Below, piece after piece: positions 16,325 through 24,342 of a stretch of 30,888 nucleotides of DNA. The translations under genes and the position numbers were made by a program. Within the stretch, counting starts at the first letter, position 1; each line of letters opens with the position of its first letter. Source of the stretch: Bacteroidales bacterium (GTDB lineage: Bacteria > Bacteroidota > Bacteroidia > Bacteroidales > Muribaculaceae); NCBI GenBank assembly GCA_004552725.1, contig SFNM01000012.1:1-30888 (forward strand). Reading direction: 5' to 3'. The notes under the pieces were generated by a model. It was given only the letters and a program-made list of their open reading frames with translations, ran no database searches and had not been told where the DNA came from.

Positions 16325-17917
16325 TTATTCAAGGTTAAATCCGAGGGTGGCGAAGGCTTTGCGCAAGGCGGCGTCGTTGGCTTCTTGGCGAGCGAGAAGG
16401 GTTGCCACTGTTTTGGAGGCTTCGCTCATCACTGCTTCGTAGTCAATATTGGTGTCGCGGTCGACAAACTCTATATATCGGCTTGGCACAAGACTCCAGC
16501 CGTTTGCTTTGATTTCGTCGATGCCAACGGAGCGGTAAAGCTCCGGCTCGGCAAAGTTCGTACCGTCGGTGCCATCGGCTTGCCAGCGGTGGTAGATTTC
16601 CACCACCTTTTCAATCTGTTCGGGCACGAATTGAACATATTTTTTCTCGTAAATATTCTCGTTCCAAGTGCGGAGGTCCATAAACAAGATTTCGCCTTGG
16701 CGAGAGCGTTGTTGGCGACCGTGCCATAATCCGCCTTTCTTGTTTTGGTTGAGAATCCACAGCGTCACGGAAATGTCGGTGGAGTAGAACATATTTCGTG
16801 GCAACACGATGATAGCTTCCACTTTGTCGTTTTCAATGAGCTTTTGGCGGATGTTCACAGAGTCGTCGTCGGAAAGAGCACCATTGGCGAGTAAGAATCC
16901 GGCGATGCCACGAGTCACTTCGAGTTTGGAGAGCATGTGGAGAATCCACGCATAGTTGGCATTGCTTACCGGCGGAAGGCCGTAGCCGTCCCACCGAGGG
17001 TCGGTGGTTAATTCGTCCTCCGCTCGCCATTTTTTGAGGTTGAATGGCGGATTAGCCATAATGTAATCCATCTTCTTGTCGGAGTGGTGCTGGTTTTGGA
17101 ATGTGGAAGCCGGACGGTCGCCGAGGTTGTGGCTGATACCACGCACGGCGAGGTTCATCTTGGCGAGGCGGTAAGTGTCGGGGTCGCGCTCCTGACCGTA
17201 CACGTTCACCGCATTGGTGTTGCCGCCATGTGCTTCCACAAATTTCACGGACTGCACAAACATACCGCCCGAGCCGCAGCACGGGTCGTAGATGGTGCCG
17301 TCGAACGGCTCAATAAGCGATGCGATTAGCTCAACAATGCTATGCGGTGTGTAAAACTCGCCTTCTTCTTTTTCCGCATTGAGTGCAAAGGCTTGGAGGA
17401 AGTATTCATACACGCGGCCGATAAGGTCTTTTTCGTGAAAACGCTCTTGCGAAATCTTGTTGACCTCATCAATTACCGACTTTAGTACTTTGGGCTCAAG
17501 TTGCGCCTTGGTGAAAATCTTTTGAGGTAGCGCTCCACGCAAGGTCTTCTCATCACGTTCAAGAGCGCTGATGATGTTGTCGAGATTTAATGCCAAGTCA
17601 ACCGAAGCCGGCATGCTTTTGATTGTTTCCCAGCGCACTTCTTCTGTAAGGTAAAAGCAATCATCATAAAATGACGATTGATTCAAAAAAAAGCCATATT
17701 CCGCACTATCTTCTGCCACTCCATCTACTGTAATAAGTCGTTGCGCTACCTCACGGCGTTTCAATGTGAATTTTTCGCCAATGAAGCGCAAGAACACGAG
17801 CGTTAACAGTAAATCGCGTTTATCAGCCATAGATGCCTTGCCACGAAGCAAGTCACGACAATTAAAGAGTATATCTTCAAGTTTTATTTCTTTTTCAACT
17901 TTTTGTTTTTTTGCCAT
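16325..17917 (-). CDS. hsdM: Type I restriction enzyme, M subunit (adenine-N6 methylase)
   Basis: The protein is 530 aa. It methylates adenine in the recognition site using S-adenosylmethionine and forms the core that binds HsdS and HsdR. An N-terminal helical domain (about residues 10-165) precedes the catalytic domain. YDPCCGSGGMF (210-220) is the cofactor-binding motif I, and NPPF (289-292) is the catalytic motif IV. EGEFYTPHSIVELIASLI (185-202) is the typical block before motif I. It is the first gene of the operon hsdM-hsdS-hsdR, with a candidate promoter at 17953-17960. Confidence 0.95.
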   Translation of the reverse strand: MAKKQKVEKEIKLEDILFNCRDLLRGKASMADKRDLLLTLVFLRFIGEKFTLKRREVAQRLITVDGVAEDSAEYGFFLNQSSFYDDCFYLTEEVRWETIKSMPASVDLALNLDNIISALERDEKTLRGALPQKIFTKAQLEPKVLKSVIDEVNKISQERFHEKDLIGRVYEYFLQAFALNAEKEEGEFYTPHSIVELIASLIEPFDGTIYDPCCGSGGMFVQSVKFVEAHGGNTNAVNVYGQERDPDTYRLAKMNLAVRGISHNLGDRPASTFQNQHHSDKKMDYIMANPPFNLKKWRAEDELTTDPRWDGYGLPPVSNANYAWILHMLSKLEVTRGIAGFLLANGALSDDDSVNIRQKLIENDKVEAIIVLPRNMFYSTDISVTLWILNQNKKGGLWHGRQQRSRQGEILFMDLRTWNENIYEKKYVQFVPEQIEKVVEIYHRWQADGTDGTNFAEPELYRSVGIDEIKANGWSLVPSRYIEFVDRDTNIDYEAVMSEASKTVATLLARQEANDAALRKAFATLGFNLE

Positions 17918-17952
17918 TATCTAAAAAATTTAAATGTTAATAGTAATAAAGG

Positions 17953-17960
17953 CAAAGTTA
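17953..17960 (-). promoter_or_regulatory. Candidate -7 box for the hsd operon
   Basis: The minus strand reads TAACTTTG, an exact TAnnTTTG fit, 35 bases before the hsdM ATG at 17917. The -33 region is AT-rich without a clear TTTG. Confidence 0.5.
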
Positions 17961-18206
17961 CGAAAAATTTTTTACATTTAGCGAAGAAAATTACATGTTT
18001 GTGGACATGATTTCACGCATGATTTTCGAGGCTTGCAGCTTTCCGGCGAAAAGCCACGGCGTGGTGGGCAAAATTTCCTTGCACGCCCGCGATATGCGAC
18101 TACGTGGTGAGAGATGCCACTCAACTATCCGCGAGAAACTGTATCAAAAGCCAATGCAACATGTATATAAGTAGGGACGTGGCCTGCGGTTGGGCCATCC
18201 GGATCT

Positions 18207-18238
18207 CCCCGAGGCAAGCAGCCCCCGAGGCAAGCCTC
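18207..18238. repeat. Short direct repeat with hairpin
   Basis: CCCCGAGGCAAGC occurs twice, at 18207-18219 and 18223-18235, with a 16-base period. The second copy continues into a 5-bp hairpin, GAGGC-AA-GCCTC (18227-18238). It lies upstream of the larger inverted-repeat element and may belong to the same repeat family. Confidence 0.6.
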
Positions 18239-18374
18239 GAGGCTACAGACTAGTCTTGTTGAAACTTATTATCAAGGGATTATATCCTGTTCTCCTGATG
18301 AATCTCCTGTTCTATCATATAACAAACCTATATTTTCTGCTTTTCAAGTGCTTAGCAAGTTGCCGCGGAGCGGC

Positions 18375-18625
18375 TTTGATGCGCCGGAGGCGCTTTATTT
18401 TCGTTAGCCCCCGGGTGCTACCGCGGAGCGGGTTGCTCCCGGGAGTGTGTGCGGATATGGTTTTCGTTCCCCGGAGGGGATCTCTGCGCAGAACGTGCAT
18501 ACCACTGGTGTATGCAGAGATGCCCTCCGGGCAACAGGTGATGGTGGCGCCTCGACCGTGGGTAGGAACCACTCCGTGGTACCAACCCACGGCTAACGAA
18601 GATATAGCGCCTCCGGCGCATCAAA
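18375..18625. repeat. Nested inverted-repeat element with four hairpins
   Basis: Outer arms are 18375-18409 and 18591-18625. A 20-base block (18375-18394 against 18606-18625) and a 10-base block (18400-18409 against 18591-18600) are perfect complements, separated by five poorly matched bases. Inside are hairpin A (18410-18418 with 18435-18443, one mismatch), hairpin B (18470-18487 with 18514-18531, 17 of 18 paired) and hairpin C (18556-18563 with 18585-18592, plus an inner stem 18568-18572 with 18576-18580). CCGCGGAGCGG occurs at 18363-18373 and again at 18421-18431; ATGCCCTCCGG occurs at 18520-18530 and 18625-18635. I do not recognise the family; copy number in the genome cannot be seen from here. 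Confidence 0.75.
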
Positions 18626-18822
18626 TGCCCTCCGGACATATTAGCCATGGTCTGAAGCTGATAGTGTTATACTGATTTTTGTTGGCGCAACGGCGGCATA
18701 CCGGCTACTGTGAGCCCTTTGCACAACGCGTTTCACACGATGGGCTTTTGGCATTGCTTCTAAAAATGGAGCATTTTTTGGTGAAAATGGGGGATTGGGG
18801 CGGTTATGTGGCGGAAAATTCG

Positions 18823-18830
18823 TAACTTTG
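18823..18830 (+). promoter_or_regulatory. Candidate -7 box for rlmD
   Basis: TAACTTTG fits TAnnTTTG, 26 bases before the GTG start at 18857. No clear -33 box is found at the right distance. Confidence 0.5.
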
Positions 18831-18856
18831 TGGGCTGAAAATAAATTGATAATAAA

Positions 18857-20275
18857 GTGTCACGAAAACGTAAACCTTATCCCCTGCTTGAGGGGTTGAC
18901 TATAGTGGATGTGGCGGCTGAAGGGAATGCTTTGGCGCGCCACGATGATATGGTGGTGTTTGTGCCTTACGGCGCCCCGGGCGACGTGGTGGATGTTCAA
19001 ATCACCAAGAAGCGTCACAGTTATACTGAAGGCCGCATCGTGCGGTTGGTCAAAGCGGGCGATGTGCGCATTGCGCCGCGATGCGAACATTTCGGTGTGT
19101 GTGGAGGTTGCCGCTGGCAACATCTGCCCTACTCTGTGCAATTGGAATGTAAGCAGCGCCAAGTGAGCGATGCGTTGCAACGTATCGGCAAGGTGGAATT
19201 TCCGCCCATCACTCCTATAAAAGGGTCGGCTCGCATCTGGGAGTACCGTAATAAGATGGAGTACACCTATTCCAACCGCCGCTGGCTTACGCCGGAGCAA
19301 ATGGCCTCGGGCGAAGTGTTCGACGACCGCGACGGAGCCGGCTTCCATATTCCGGGAGCTTTCGACAAGGTGTTGGACATTGATTGCTGCCATTTGCAAG
19401 ATGACTTAGGCAACCAACTGCGTAGGTTTATCAAGGAATATGCCAAGGCCAACGGACTGTCGTTCTATGATTTGCGCGAGCAACACGGCTTGTTGCGCAC
19501 GCTGATGGTGCGTATCGTATCCACCGGTGAGGTGATGGCTGTGATGTGCTTCGGCGAAGACGACCGCTCGGCCATCGAGCAAGTGATGAGCGCAGTCAAG
19601 ACCGAGTTTCCGCAAATCACATCGTTGCTATACGTTGTAAACCTCAAGGCCAACGACACCATCTCCGACCAAGAGGTAGTGACCTACTCCGGGCGCGATT
19701 ACATCGAGGAAGAGATGGAAGGATTGCGGTTCCGCATCGGGCCGAAGTCGTTCTATCAGACTAATTCCGAGCAGGCCTACGAATTATATAGGGTGGCACG
19801 CGACTTTGCCGACCTGCACGGCGACGAATTAGTGTACGACTTGTACACAGGCACCGGCACTATCGCCAACTTTGTGAGCCGTCGCTGCCGCCACGTCGTC
19901 GGCATTGAGTATGTGCCGGAGGCTATTGCCGACGCCAAAGTCAATTCTCAAGTGAATGGTATTGACAACACCGAATTCTATGCCGGCGATATGAAGGACG
20001 TGCTCACCGATGAGTTTATTGAACAACATGGACGTCCGCAAGTGATGATTATCGACCCGCCACGCGCCGGCATGCATGCCGACGTGGTGAAGGTGGTGCT
20101 CAACGCGCGTCCGGAGCGCATCGTCTATGTAAGTTGCAATCCGGCCACTCAAGCGCGCGACTTGGCTATGATGAACGAGCAATATCGCATCGTGGCGGTC
20201 CAACCGGTGGATATGTTTCCCCACACTCACCATGTGGAGAACGTGGTCAAACTTGTGCGGCGAGATTTGAATTGA
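18857..20275 (+). CDS. rlmD: 23S rRNA (uracil-C5)-methyltransferase, RlmD type
   Basis: The protein is 472 aa from a GTG start; no in-frame ATG lies upstream. It transfers a methyl group from S-adenosylmethionine to C5 of a uracil in 23S rRNA (U1939 in E. coli RlmD). Residues 10-67 form a TRAM RNA-binding domain. C76, C82 and C85 (CEHFGVCGGC), with C177 or C178 as the fourth, fit the iron-sulfur cluster of the family. YDLYTGTGTIANFV (327-340) is the cofactor motif and SCNPATQARD holds catalytic C427. Bacteroidetes homologues may modify a different uracil, so site specificity is inferred. The last 29 bases overlap the convergent CYTH gene. Confidence 0.88.
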   Translation: MSRKRKPYPLLEGLTIVDVAAEGNALARHDDMVVFVPYGAPGDVVDVQITKKRHSYTEGRIVRLVKAGDVRIAPRCEHFGVCGGCRWQHLPYSVQLECKQRQVSDALQRIGKVEFPPITPIKGSARIWEYRNKMEYTYSNRRWLTPEQMASGEVFDDRDGAGFHIPGAFDKVLDIDCCHLQDDLGNQLRRFIKEYAKANGLSFYDLREQHGLLRTLMVRIVSTGEVMAVMCFGEDDRSAIEQVMSAVKTEFPQITSLLYVVNLKANDTISDQEVVTYSGRDYIEEEMEGLRFRIGPKSFYQTNSEQAYELYRVARDFADLHGDELVYDLYTGTGTIANFVSRRCRHVVGIEYVPEAIADAKVNSQVNGIDNTEFYAGDMKDVLTDEFIEQHGRPQVMIIDPPRAGMHADVVKVVLNARPERIVYVSCNPATQARDLAMMNEQYRIVAVQPVDMFPHTHHVENVVKLVRRDLN

Positions 20276-20705
20276 AATAGCGCGGGTCGCCGGTGACTTC
20301 TTCGCCAATGAAAGGCGGGCGGTGGAAAGGTGTATTTTCGCTTGGCAATTCGATTTCGGCCACAACTAACGGGGCTAAAGCGCCGTGAAATTCGTCGACT
20401 TCCCAACGCAATCCACTACCGGCATCCACCACATAGCGATGCTTGGCAATGTGTCCGGAGCGGCACACGCTATCGAGCATTTGGCGAGCATCCTCGGAGG
20501 AGATTTCATACTCCCACTCGTGGCGCACAGCACCGCGATTGCGCGATTTCACAGTGATGAAGCCGCGTCCATCAACCAAACGCACACGCACAGTGGCATC
20601 AGCGTCTGTAGAAATGTATGCTTGCTCGATTGACCGCACCGATTGCGCCATTTGGCGATAACTGTCATTGACAACTAAAAATTTTCGTTCGATTTCTAAC
20701 GACAT
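20247..20705 (-). CDS. CYTH domain protein (triphosphate tunnel family)
   Basis: The protein is 152 aa starting MSLEIERKFLVVNDSYRQMA. EIERK at residues 4-8 is the ExExK signature of the CYTH fold, in which charged residues line a tunnel that binds triphosphates. RVRLVDGRGFITVKSR and WEYEIS supply further tunnel residues, and WEVDEF and VVAEIELPSE are the C-terminal strand motifs. Small bacterial members hydrolyse inorganic triphosphate or similar substrates; the substrate here is not determined. Longer upstream frames exist but add no family sequence, and the promoter box at 20729-20736 supports the ATG at 20705. Its 3' end overlaps rlmD tail to tail. Confidence 0.85.
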   Translation of the reverse strand: MSLEIERKFLVVNDSYRQMAQSVRSIEQAYISTDADATVRVRLVDGRGFITVKSRNRGAVRHEWEYEISSEDARQMLDSVCRSGHIAKHRYVVDAGSGLRWEVDEFHGALAPLVVAEIELPSENTPFHRPPFIGEEVTGDPRYFNSNLAAQV

Positions 20706-20715
20706 ATCTTTAAAA

Positions 20716-23286
20716 TTGAAATATAGCGCAAAGATACAACAGAATGGCCGATTTTGGGCAAAAATTGTGATTTTTTTAATTACAATTTTTGTATCTGCAC
20801 CTTTTTCGGTAGCCGAGGATGAGTATTTCATCCGAGGCATCGTGCGCGATTCCATCACATCGGAGGTGCTTCCCAACGCTTCCGTAGTCATTCCCGGCTC
20901 TGGCCGAGGAGTAATGGCCGACGACCGAGGCATTTTTGAAATCACTGTGCCTGCGGCCACTAAATATCTACAAATCAGTTACGTAGGATATGAGCGGCTG
21001 ATATTGCCCCTAAAGCGTAATTCATACAATGTTTATGCGGCATATATGCGCCCTCAATCCACACAACTGCGCGAAGTGGAAGTGCATCGCCAACGCTATT
21101 CCAAGCATAATAATCCGGCAGTGGATTTTATGCGACGGCTCAAAGAGCGAGCGCCGCTCACCGACCCGCGCCGTCATCCCTACTATAGTTACGACCGCTA
21201 CGAGCGAATTACCCTTGGATTAAATAATTTTAATGCCGAGCAACGCACAGCAATGATGGCTAAGTTCCCGTTTTTGGCCGAGCACGTCGACACATCGGCC
21301 GTCTCCGGCAAGCCATATTTGGGATTGATGGTGAAAGAAAAGCGTTCACAACTCAACTATCGTCGCGAGCCGGCTTCGTGGCGCGAAATCGTGGGCGGTG
21401 TGCGAAGCGAAGGCATCGACGAGATGCTCGACCCTGCATCGATGCGAGTGTTGCTTGAAGACATCGTGCGCGAGATTGATTTGTATCAAAATGATATCAC
21501 GTTGTTGCAAAATCGGTTTGTAAGTCCGTTATCACGCATCGCAGCCGATTTCTACAAGTTCTACCTTACCGACACAGTGCAATTGGGCGATGAAAGATGC
21601 ATCGTGCTATCGTTTTATCCCCACAACCATGCATCATTCGGCTTTATGGGCCATGTGTATGTGCCCGAAGGCGACACCACCATGTTTATTCGTCGCGTGG
21701 AGATGCACTTGCCACGCGAAATCAATCTGAATTTCATCAACAATTTGTACCTGAGTCAAACCTATCGACGCGCGCCCGACGGCTCACGATTGAAAGTGAA
21801 CGATGACCTCACCATTGAGATGGGACTCAGCGACAAAGACAACGGGCTGTACATACATAGAATGTGCGCCTACGATAATCACTCGTTCGACGACATTCCC
21901 GACAGCGTGTTTAGCGGCGATGGCCGCAGCATCGAGGAGCGAGGTGCGGCACAACGCGACTCTGTGTATTGGCACGATGCTCGAATAGTAGGCATAGCGC
22001 AAGGCGAAAGCCGCGTGGGCGAATTGATGCAACGGATGCGCAGCGTGCCGCTTTTCTATTGGACCGAGAAAGCGGTAAGAATTATGTTCACCGGCTATAT
22101 CTCCACCGACAATCCGAGCAAATTCGATATCGGTCCGGTGAACTCTATGATGAGTTTCAACTCCACCGAAGGCACGCGACTCAAATTCGGCGGCATGACC
22201 ACGGCCAACCTGTCGAAGCGATGGTTTGCCCGCGCTTGGGGAGCCTACGGCTTTCGCGATAACCGTTGGAAATACAATGCCGAATTAGAGTATTCCTTCA
22301 TCGACAAAGACTATCATTCGCGCGAATTTCCGATGCGCTCGGTGCGCCTCACATCGCAGTACGATATCGACCGTCCGGGCCAACACACACTGTTCACTAC
22401 GCCCGACAACATAGTGCTATCGCTGAAGCGATTGACCGACGACCGCGTGGTGTATAAATGGTATAATCGATTGGAATTTATGTGGGAAACGCGCTCGCAA
22501 TTCTCAGTAAATGTGGCAGCCAACAACATCCGTCGCGAAGCCGCACCTCAAATGCCATTGGTTGATGGCTACGGCAACAGAGTGAATAATTTCACTGAAA
22601 ACACGTTCGAACTCACGTTGCGCTATGCGCCGGGCGAGAAAGTGTTTCAAGCGCGTTCGTATCGAATACCGGTAAATTTGGACGCACCGGCTATCACCTT
22701 GCGTCATATTTTTGCGCCGAAAGGATTTGGGGGGTCGCGTTATGCAGTGAACACTACCGAATTGGACATCCAAAAGCGATGGTGGTTCTCGGCCTTCGGC
22801 TATTTGGATATGTACTTGGGAGGCGGTGTGGTGTGGAGTCGCTCATCATTCTTCGACTTGCTAATTCCCAACGCCAACCTCTCCTACATCATCGAACCGC
22901 GCAGTTTTGCTCTATTATCGCCGATGGAGTTCATTCAAAGTTGGAATGCGTCGTTCGACCTCACCTATTGGGCCAACGGAGCGCTGTTCAACTTCATTCC
23001 CTATCTCAAGGATTTGAAATTGCGCGAAGTATTCTGCTTCCGCGGCTTTATCGGTGGGCTCAACAATCGCGCCAATCCGGCGCTTCACCCCGAGTTGCTT
23101 CAATTCCCTACGGGCACAGGCAGCATCACCAAGATGGACCATGGGCCATATATGGAAACGTCGGTCGGTATTGAGAACATATTCAAAGTGCTACGTGTCG
23201 ACTACGTTTGGCGATTATCCTATCGCGATGTTCCCTACGAAATCGACCGCCACGGTGTGCGCATTGCTGTGCATGTGACCTTCTGA
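20716..23286 (+). CDS. DUF5686 outer-membrane protein with carboxypeptidase regulatory-like domain
   Basis: The protein is about 856 aa. A hydrophobic signal segment (KIVIFLITIFVSAPFSVA) is followed at residues 37-100 by a carboxypeptidase regulatory-like beta domain (IRGIVRDSITSEVLPNASVV, DDRGIFEITVP). The rest matches the DUF5686 family of Bacteroidetes outer-membrane proteins, ending in beta-barrel strands and VRIAVHVTF. Function is unknown. The start is uncertain: no in-frame ATG exists. TTG at 20716 is used here; GTG at 20767 is an alternative. An ATG at 20744 would give an ideal signal peptide if the A-run at 20760-20764 were one base longer. The gene reads away from CYTH, whose promoter box falls within this 5' end. 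Confidence 0.8.
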   Translation: MKYSAKIQQNGRFWAKIVIFLITIFVSAPFSVAEDEYFIRGIVRDSITSEVLPNASVVIPGSGRGVMADDRGIFEITVPAATKYLQISYVGYERLILPLKRNSYNVYAAYMRPQSTQLREVEVHRQRYSKHNNPAVDFMRRLKERAPLTDPRRHPYYSYDRYERITLGLNNFNAEQRTAMMAKFPFLAEHVDTSAVSGKPYLGLMVKEKRSQLNYRREPASWREIVGGVRSEGIDEMLDPASMRVLLEDIVREIDLYQNDITLLQNRFVSPLSRIAADFYKFYLTDTVQLGDERCIVLSFYPHNHASFGFMGHVYVPEGDTTMFIRRVEMHLPREINLNFINNLYLSQTYRRAPDGSRLKVNDDLTIEMGLSDKDNGLYIHRMCAYDNHSFDDIPDSVFSGDGRSIEERGAAQRDSVYWHDARIVGIAQGESRVGELMQRMRSVPLFYWTEKAVRIMFTGYISTDNPSKFDIGPVNSMMSFNSTEGTRLKFGGMTTANLSKRWFARAWGAYGFRDNRWKYNAELEYSFIDKDYHSREFPMRSVRLTSQYDIDRPGQHTLFTTPDNIVLSLKRLTDDRVVYKWYNRLEFMWETRSQFSVNVAANNIRREAAPQMPLVDGYGNRVNNFTENTFELTLRYAPGEKVFQARSYRIPVNLDAPAITLRHIFAPKGFGGSRYAVNTTELDIQKRWWFSAFGYLDMYLGGGVVWSRSSFFDLLIPNANLSYIIEPRSFALLSPMEFIQSWNASFDLTYWANGALFNFIPYLKDLKLREVFCFRGFIGGLNNRANPALHPELLQFPTGTGSITKMDHGPYMETSVGIENIFKVLRVDYVWRLSYRDVPYEIDRHGVRIAVHVTF
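20729..20736 (-). promoter_or_regulatory. Candidate -7 box for the CYTH gene
   Basis: The minus strand reads TATCTTTG, a TAnnTTTG fit, 23 bases before the ATG at 20705. A TTG lies 22 bases upstream of the box (20761-20759), slightly too far. Confidence 0.45.
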
Positions 23287-23299
23287 ACATCGAAAAAGC

Positions 23300-23334
23300 A
23301 AGCGTGCCCGAAGCCATCTGTTTCGGGCACGCTT
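23300..23334 (-). terminator. Terminator between the convergent DUF5686 and lipoprotein genes
   Basis: Arms 23300-23312 and 23322-23334 form a perfect 13-bp GC-rich stem with a 9-base loop. On the minus strand it is followed by GCTTTTTCG, so it best suits the lipoprotein gene ending at 23351. It may also stop the DUF5686 transcript, though no T-run follows on that strand. Confidence 0.7.
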
Positions 23335-23350
23335 ATGCTATGAAGTAGCA

Positions 23351-23920
23351 TTATTTTGCTTCAGTAAGTGTGTAAGAAGTAACTTGAAGTTGATAGCCTA
23401 TCACAAGAGTTGTATCGCCGGTGGCAGTGCAATTGAGTTGGAGTTCGGCGAGCCATTGAGTGGCGCGGCCGGTGGCGCGTGCTTCCGAGTCGCAGTGGCC
23501 ACCTTCGGCTTGCTCTGTCTGCTGTGCTTGTTCAGCCTGCGCCATAGCCACGATTTCGCTTCGCGTTTTCACGATAGGCGACCAAAGGCCGATAGCGGTG
23601 ATGAGTTTGCCGGGGGCTTCGGGCGAGAATGAGCCGTCGATTTGGTCGGTAGCCACACAGAATACCACGTTTTCGCTGTTGGCAGTAGAATCGGGGTTCA
23701 CAATGAATGCTTTTGTGCCACCGTGTTTGCAAATATGTTGGCAAAGGCCTTCAACAGCAATAGTTTCGTTGGCAAATGCTTTGGGGTTGGCCATCAGCGA
23801 ATCGACTGAAATGGCGGCGATTTGGGGCGCTTCATCATTAGATGCATCGCTATTGGAGCAACTTACAGCGGTGGCTATCAAGGCAAACAAGCCTATGAAT
23901 GTCAGGAATTTGAGTTTCAT
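23351..23920 (-). CDS. Lipoprotein with CxHxCxH motif, possibly metal-related
   Basis: The protein is 189 aa. A signal peptide ends in the lipobox TAVSC, with C21 as the lipid-modified residue. The mature part has an OB-fold-like pattern, IAVEGLCQHICKHGGTKAFI, in which C60, H62, C64 and H66 make a CxHxCxH motif. KLITAIGLWSPIVKT follows, then a Gln/Glu-rich linker, GGHCDSE, and a C-terminal strand region. I do not recognise a named family with certainty; small Bacteroidetes OB-fold lipoproteins such as DUF4920 have a similar layout. It lies 23 bases after the heavy-metal-domain gene on the same strand, which suggests a shared metal role. That role is inference. Confidence 0.7.
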   Translation of the reverse strand: MKLKFLTFIGLFALIATAVSCSNSDASNDEAPQIAAISVDSLMANPKAFANETIAVEGLCQHICKHGGTKAFIVNPDSTANSENVVFCVATDQIDGSFSPEAPGKLITAIGLWSPIVKTRSEIVAMAQAEQAQQTEQAEGGHCDSEARATGRATQWLAELQLNCTATGDTTLVIGYQLQVTSYTLTEAK

Positions 23921-23943
23921 GTCAGTATAAATTTAGAGGATGA

Positions 23944-24303
23944 TTAATGGCGATGGTGAGGGCACCCTTGGCAGCCGGCGGATGAATGTCCTTCGGGACA
24001 AGGAGCGGGCTGAGGAGCAGTGGTGGTCTTAGCCGTGAAACCTATTTTCTTGAAGGCCTCAACAAGCGCTTCCACGGTGGTTTTCTCGGCATCGAAAGTG
24101 ATGGACACGATTTGCTGTTGGCGATTTACCTCGACGGCTTGCACACCGGTTTCGTATCGCATACCTGTTTTCACCTTGTTCTCAACGTTTTGAGAAGTGA
24201 TTTGCGGCTCAAGTGTGAAATAAGCCTTGGTAACCGGGGCTTTGGCTTGGGCTGTGACAGCACAGGCCAACACGAGTAATAAAATGGTGAGAAAATGTTT
24301 CAT
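23944..24303 (-). CDS. Secreted heavy-metal-associated (HMA) domain protein with degenerate metal site
   Basis: The protein is 119 aa from the ATG at 24303, which begins a clear signal peptide (MKHFLTILLLVLACAVTAQA). Residues 25-92 have the HMA fold pattern (QNVENKVKTGMRYETGVQAV, VSITFDAEKTTVEALVEAF, KKIGFTA). The copper-binding CxxC expected at 37-40 is SxxV here (TSQNV). A Cys/His-rich tail follows (C102, H106, C111, C114, H116, H117, H119). The protein may bind metal through the tail rather than the HMA loop. It is the first gene of a two-gene operon with the CxHxCxH lipoprotein. A full promoter lies upstream. Confidence 0.8.
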   Translation of the reverse strand: MKHFLTILLLVLACAVTAQAKAPVTKAYFTLEPQITSQNVENKVKTGMRYETGVQAVEVNRQQQIVSITFDAEKTTVEALVEAFKKIGFTAKTTTAPQPAPCPEGHSSAGCQGCPHHRH

Positions 24304-24342
24304 ATTTGCGTGTGAATTAAAAATTCTTGAAGAAATCGCAAG

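Larger units (their letters stand above)
17961..18822. other. Long gene-free interval between hsdM and rlmD
   Basis: No convincing gene is present. An ATG frame at 17995-18174 (+) encodes 59 residues (starts MFVDMISRMIFEACS) but has no recognised family, signal peptide or visible ribosome site, so I do not call it. A 161-codon frame at 18190-18675 (+) and minus-strand frames across it are by-products of the inverted repeats at 18207-18640, because both strands encode nearly the same peptide (LMRRRRxIFVS). The part 18250-18355 is AT-rich and featureless, and 18640-18822 shows nothing clear before the rlmD promoter. Confidence 0.6.

Noticed and set aside
17995..18174. A 59-codon plus-strand frame upstream of the repeat element
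   Set aside because: No family, ribosome site, promoter in the right place or compositional support; kept only as a note in the gene-free interval.
18207..18640. A CRISPR array
   Set aside because: The repeats are palindromic and irregularly spaced, with no regular repeat-spacer pattern and no cas gene nearby.
18190..18675. A 161-codon plus-strand frame across the inverted repeats
   Set aside because: Both strands encode almost the same Arg-rich peptide because the DNA is an inverted repeat, and the sequence has no domain or signal. It is a by-product of the repeat.
15717..18856. A phase-variable, invertible hsdS locus
   Set aside because: Only one half-size hsdS is present, with no second hsdS copy and no site-specific recombinase in the window. 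The inverted repeats at 18375-18625 do not flank hsdS sequence.
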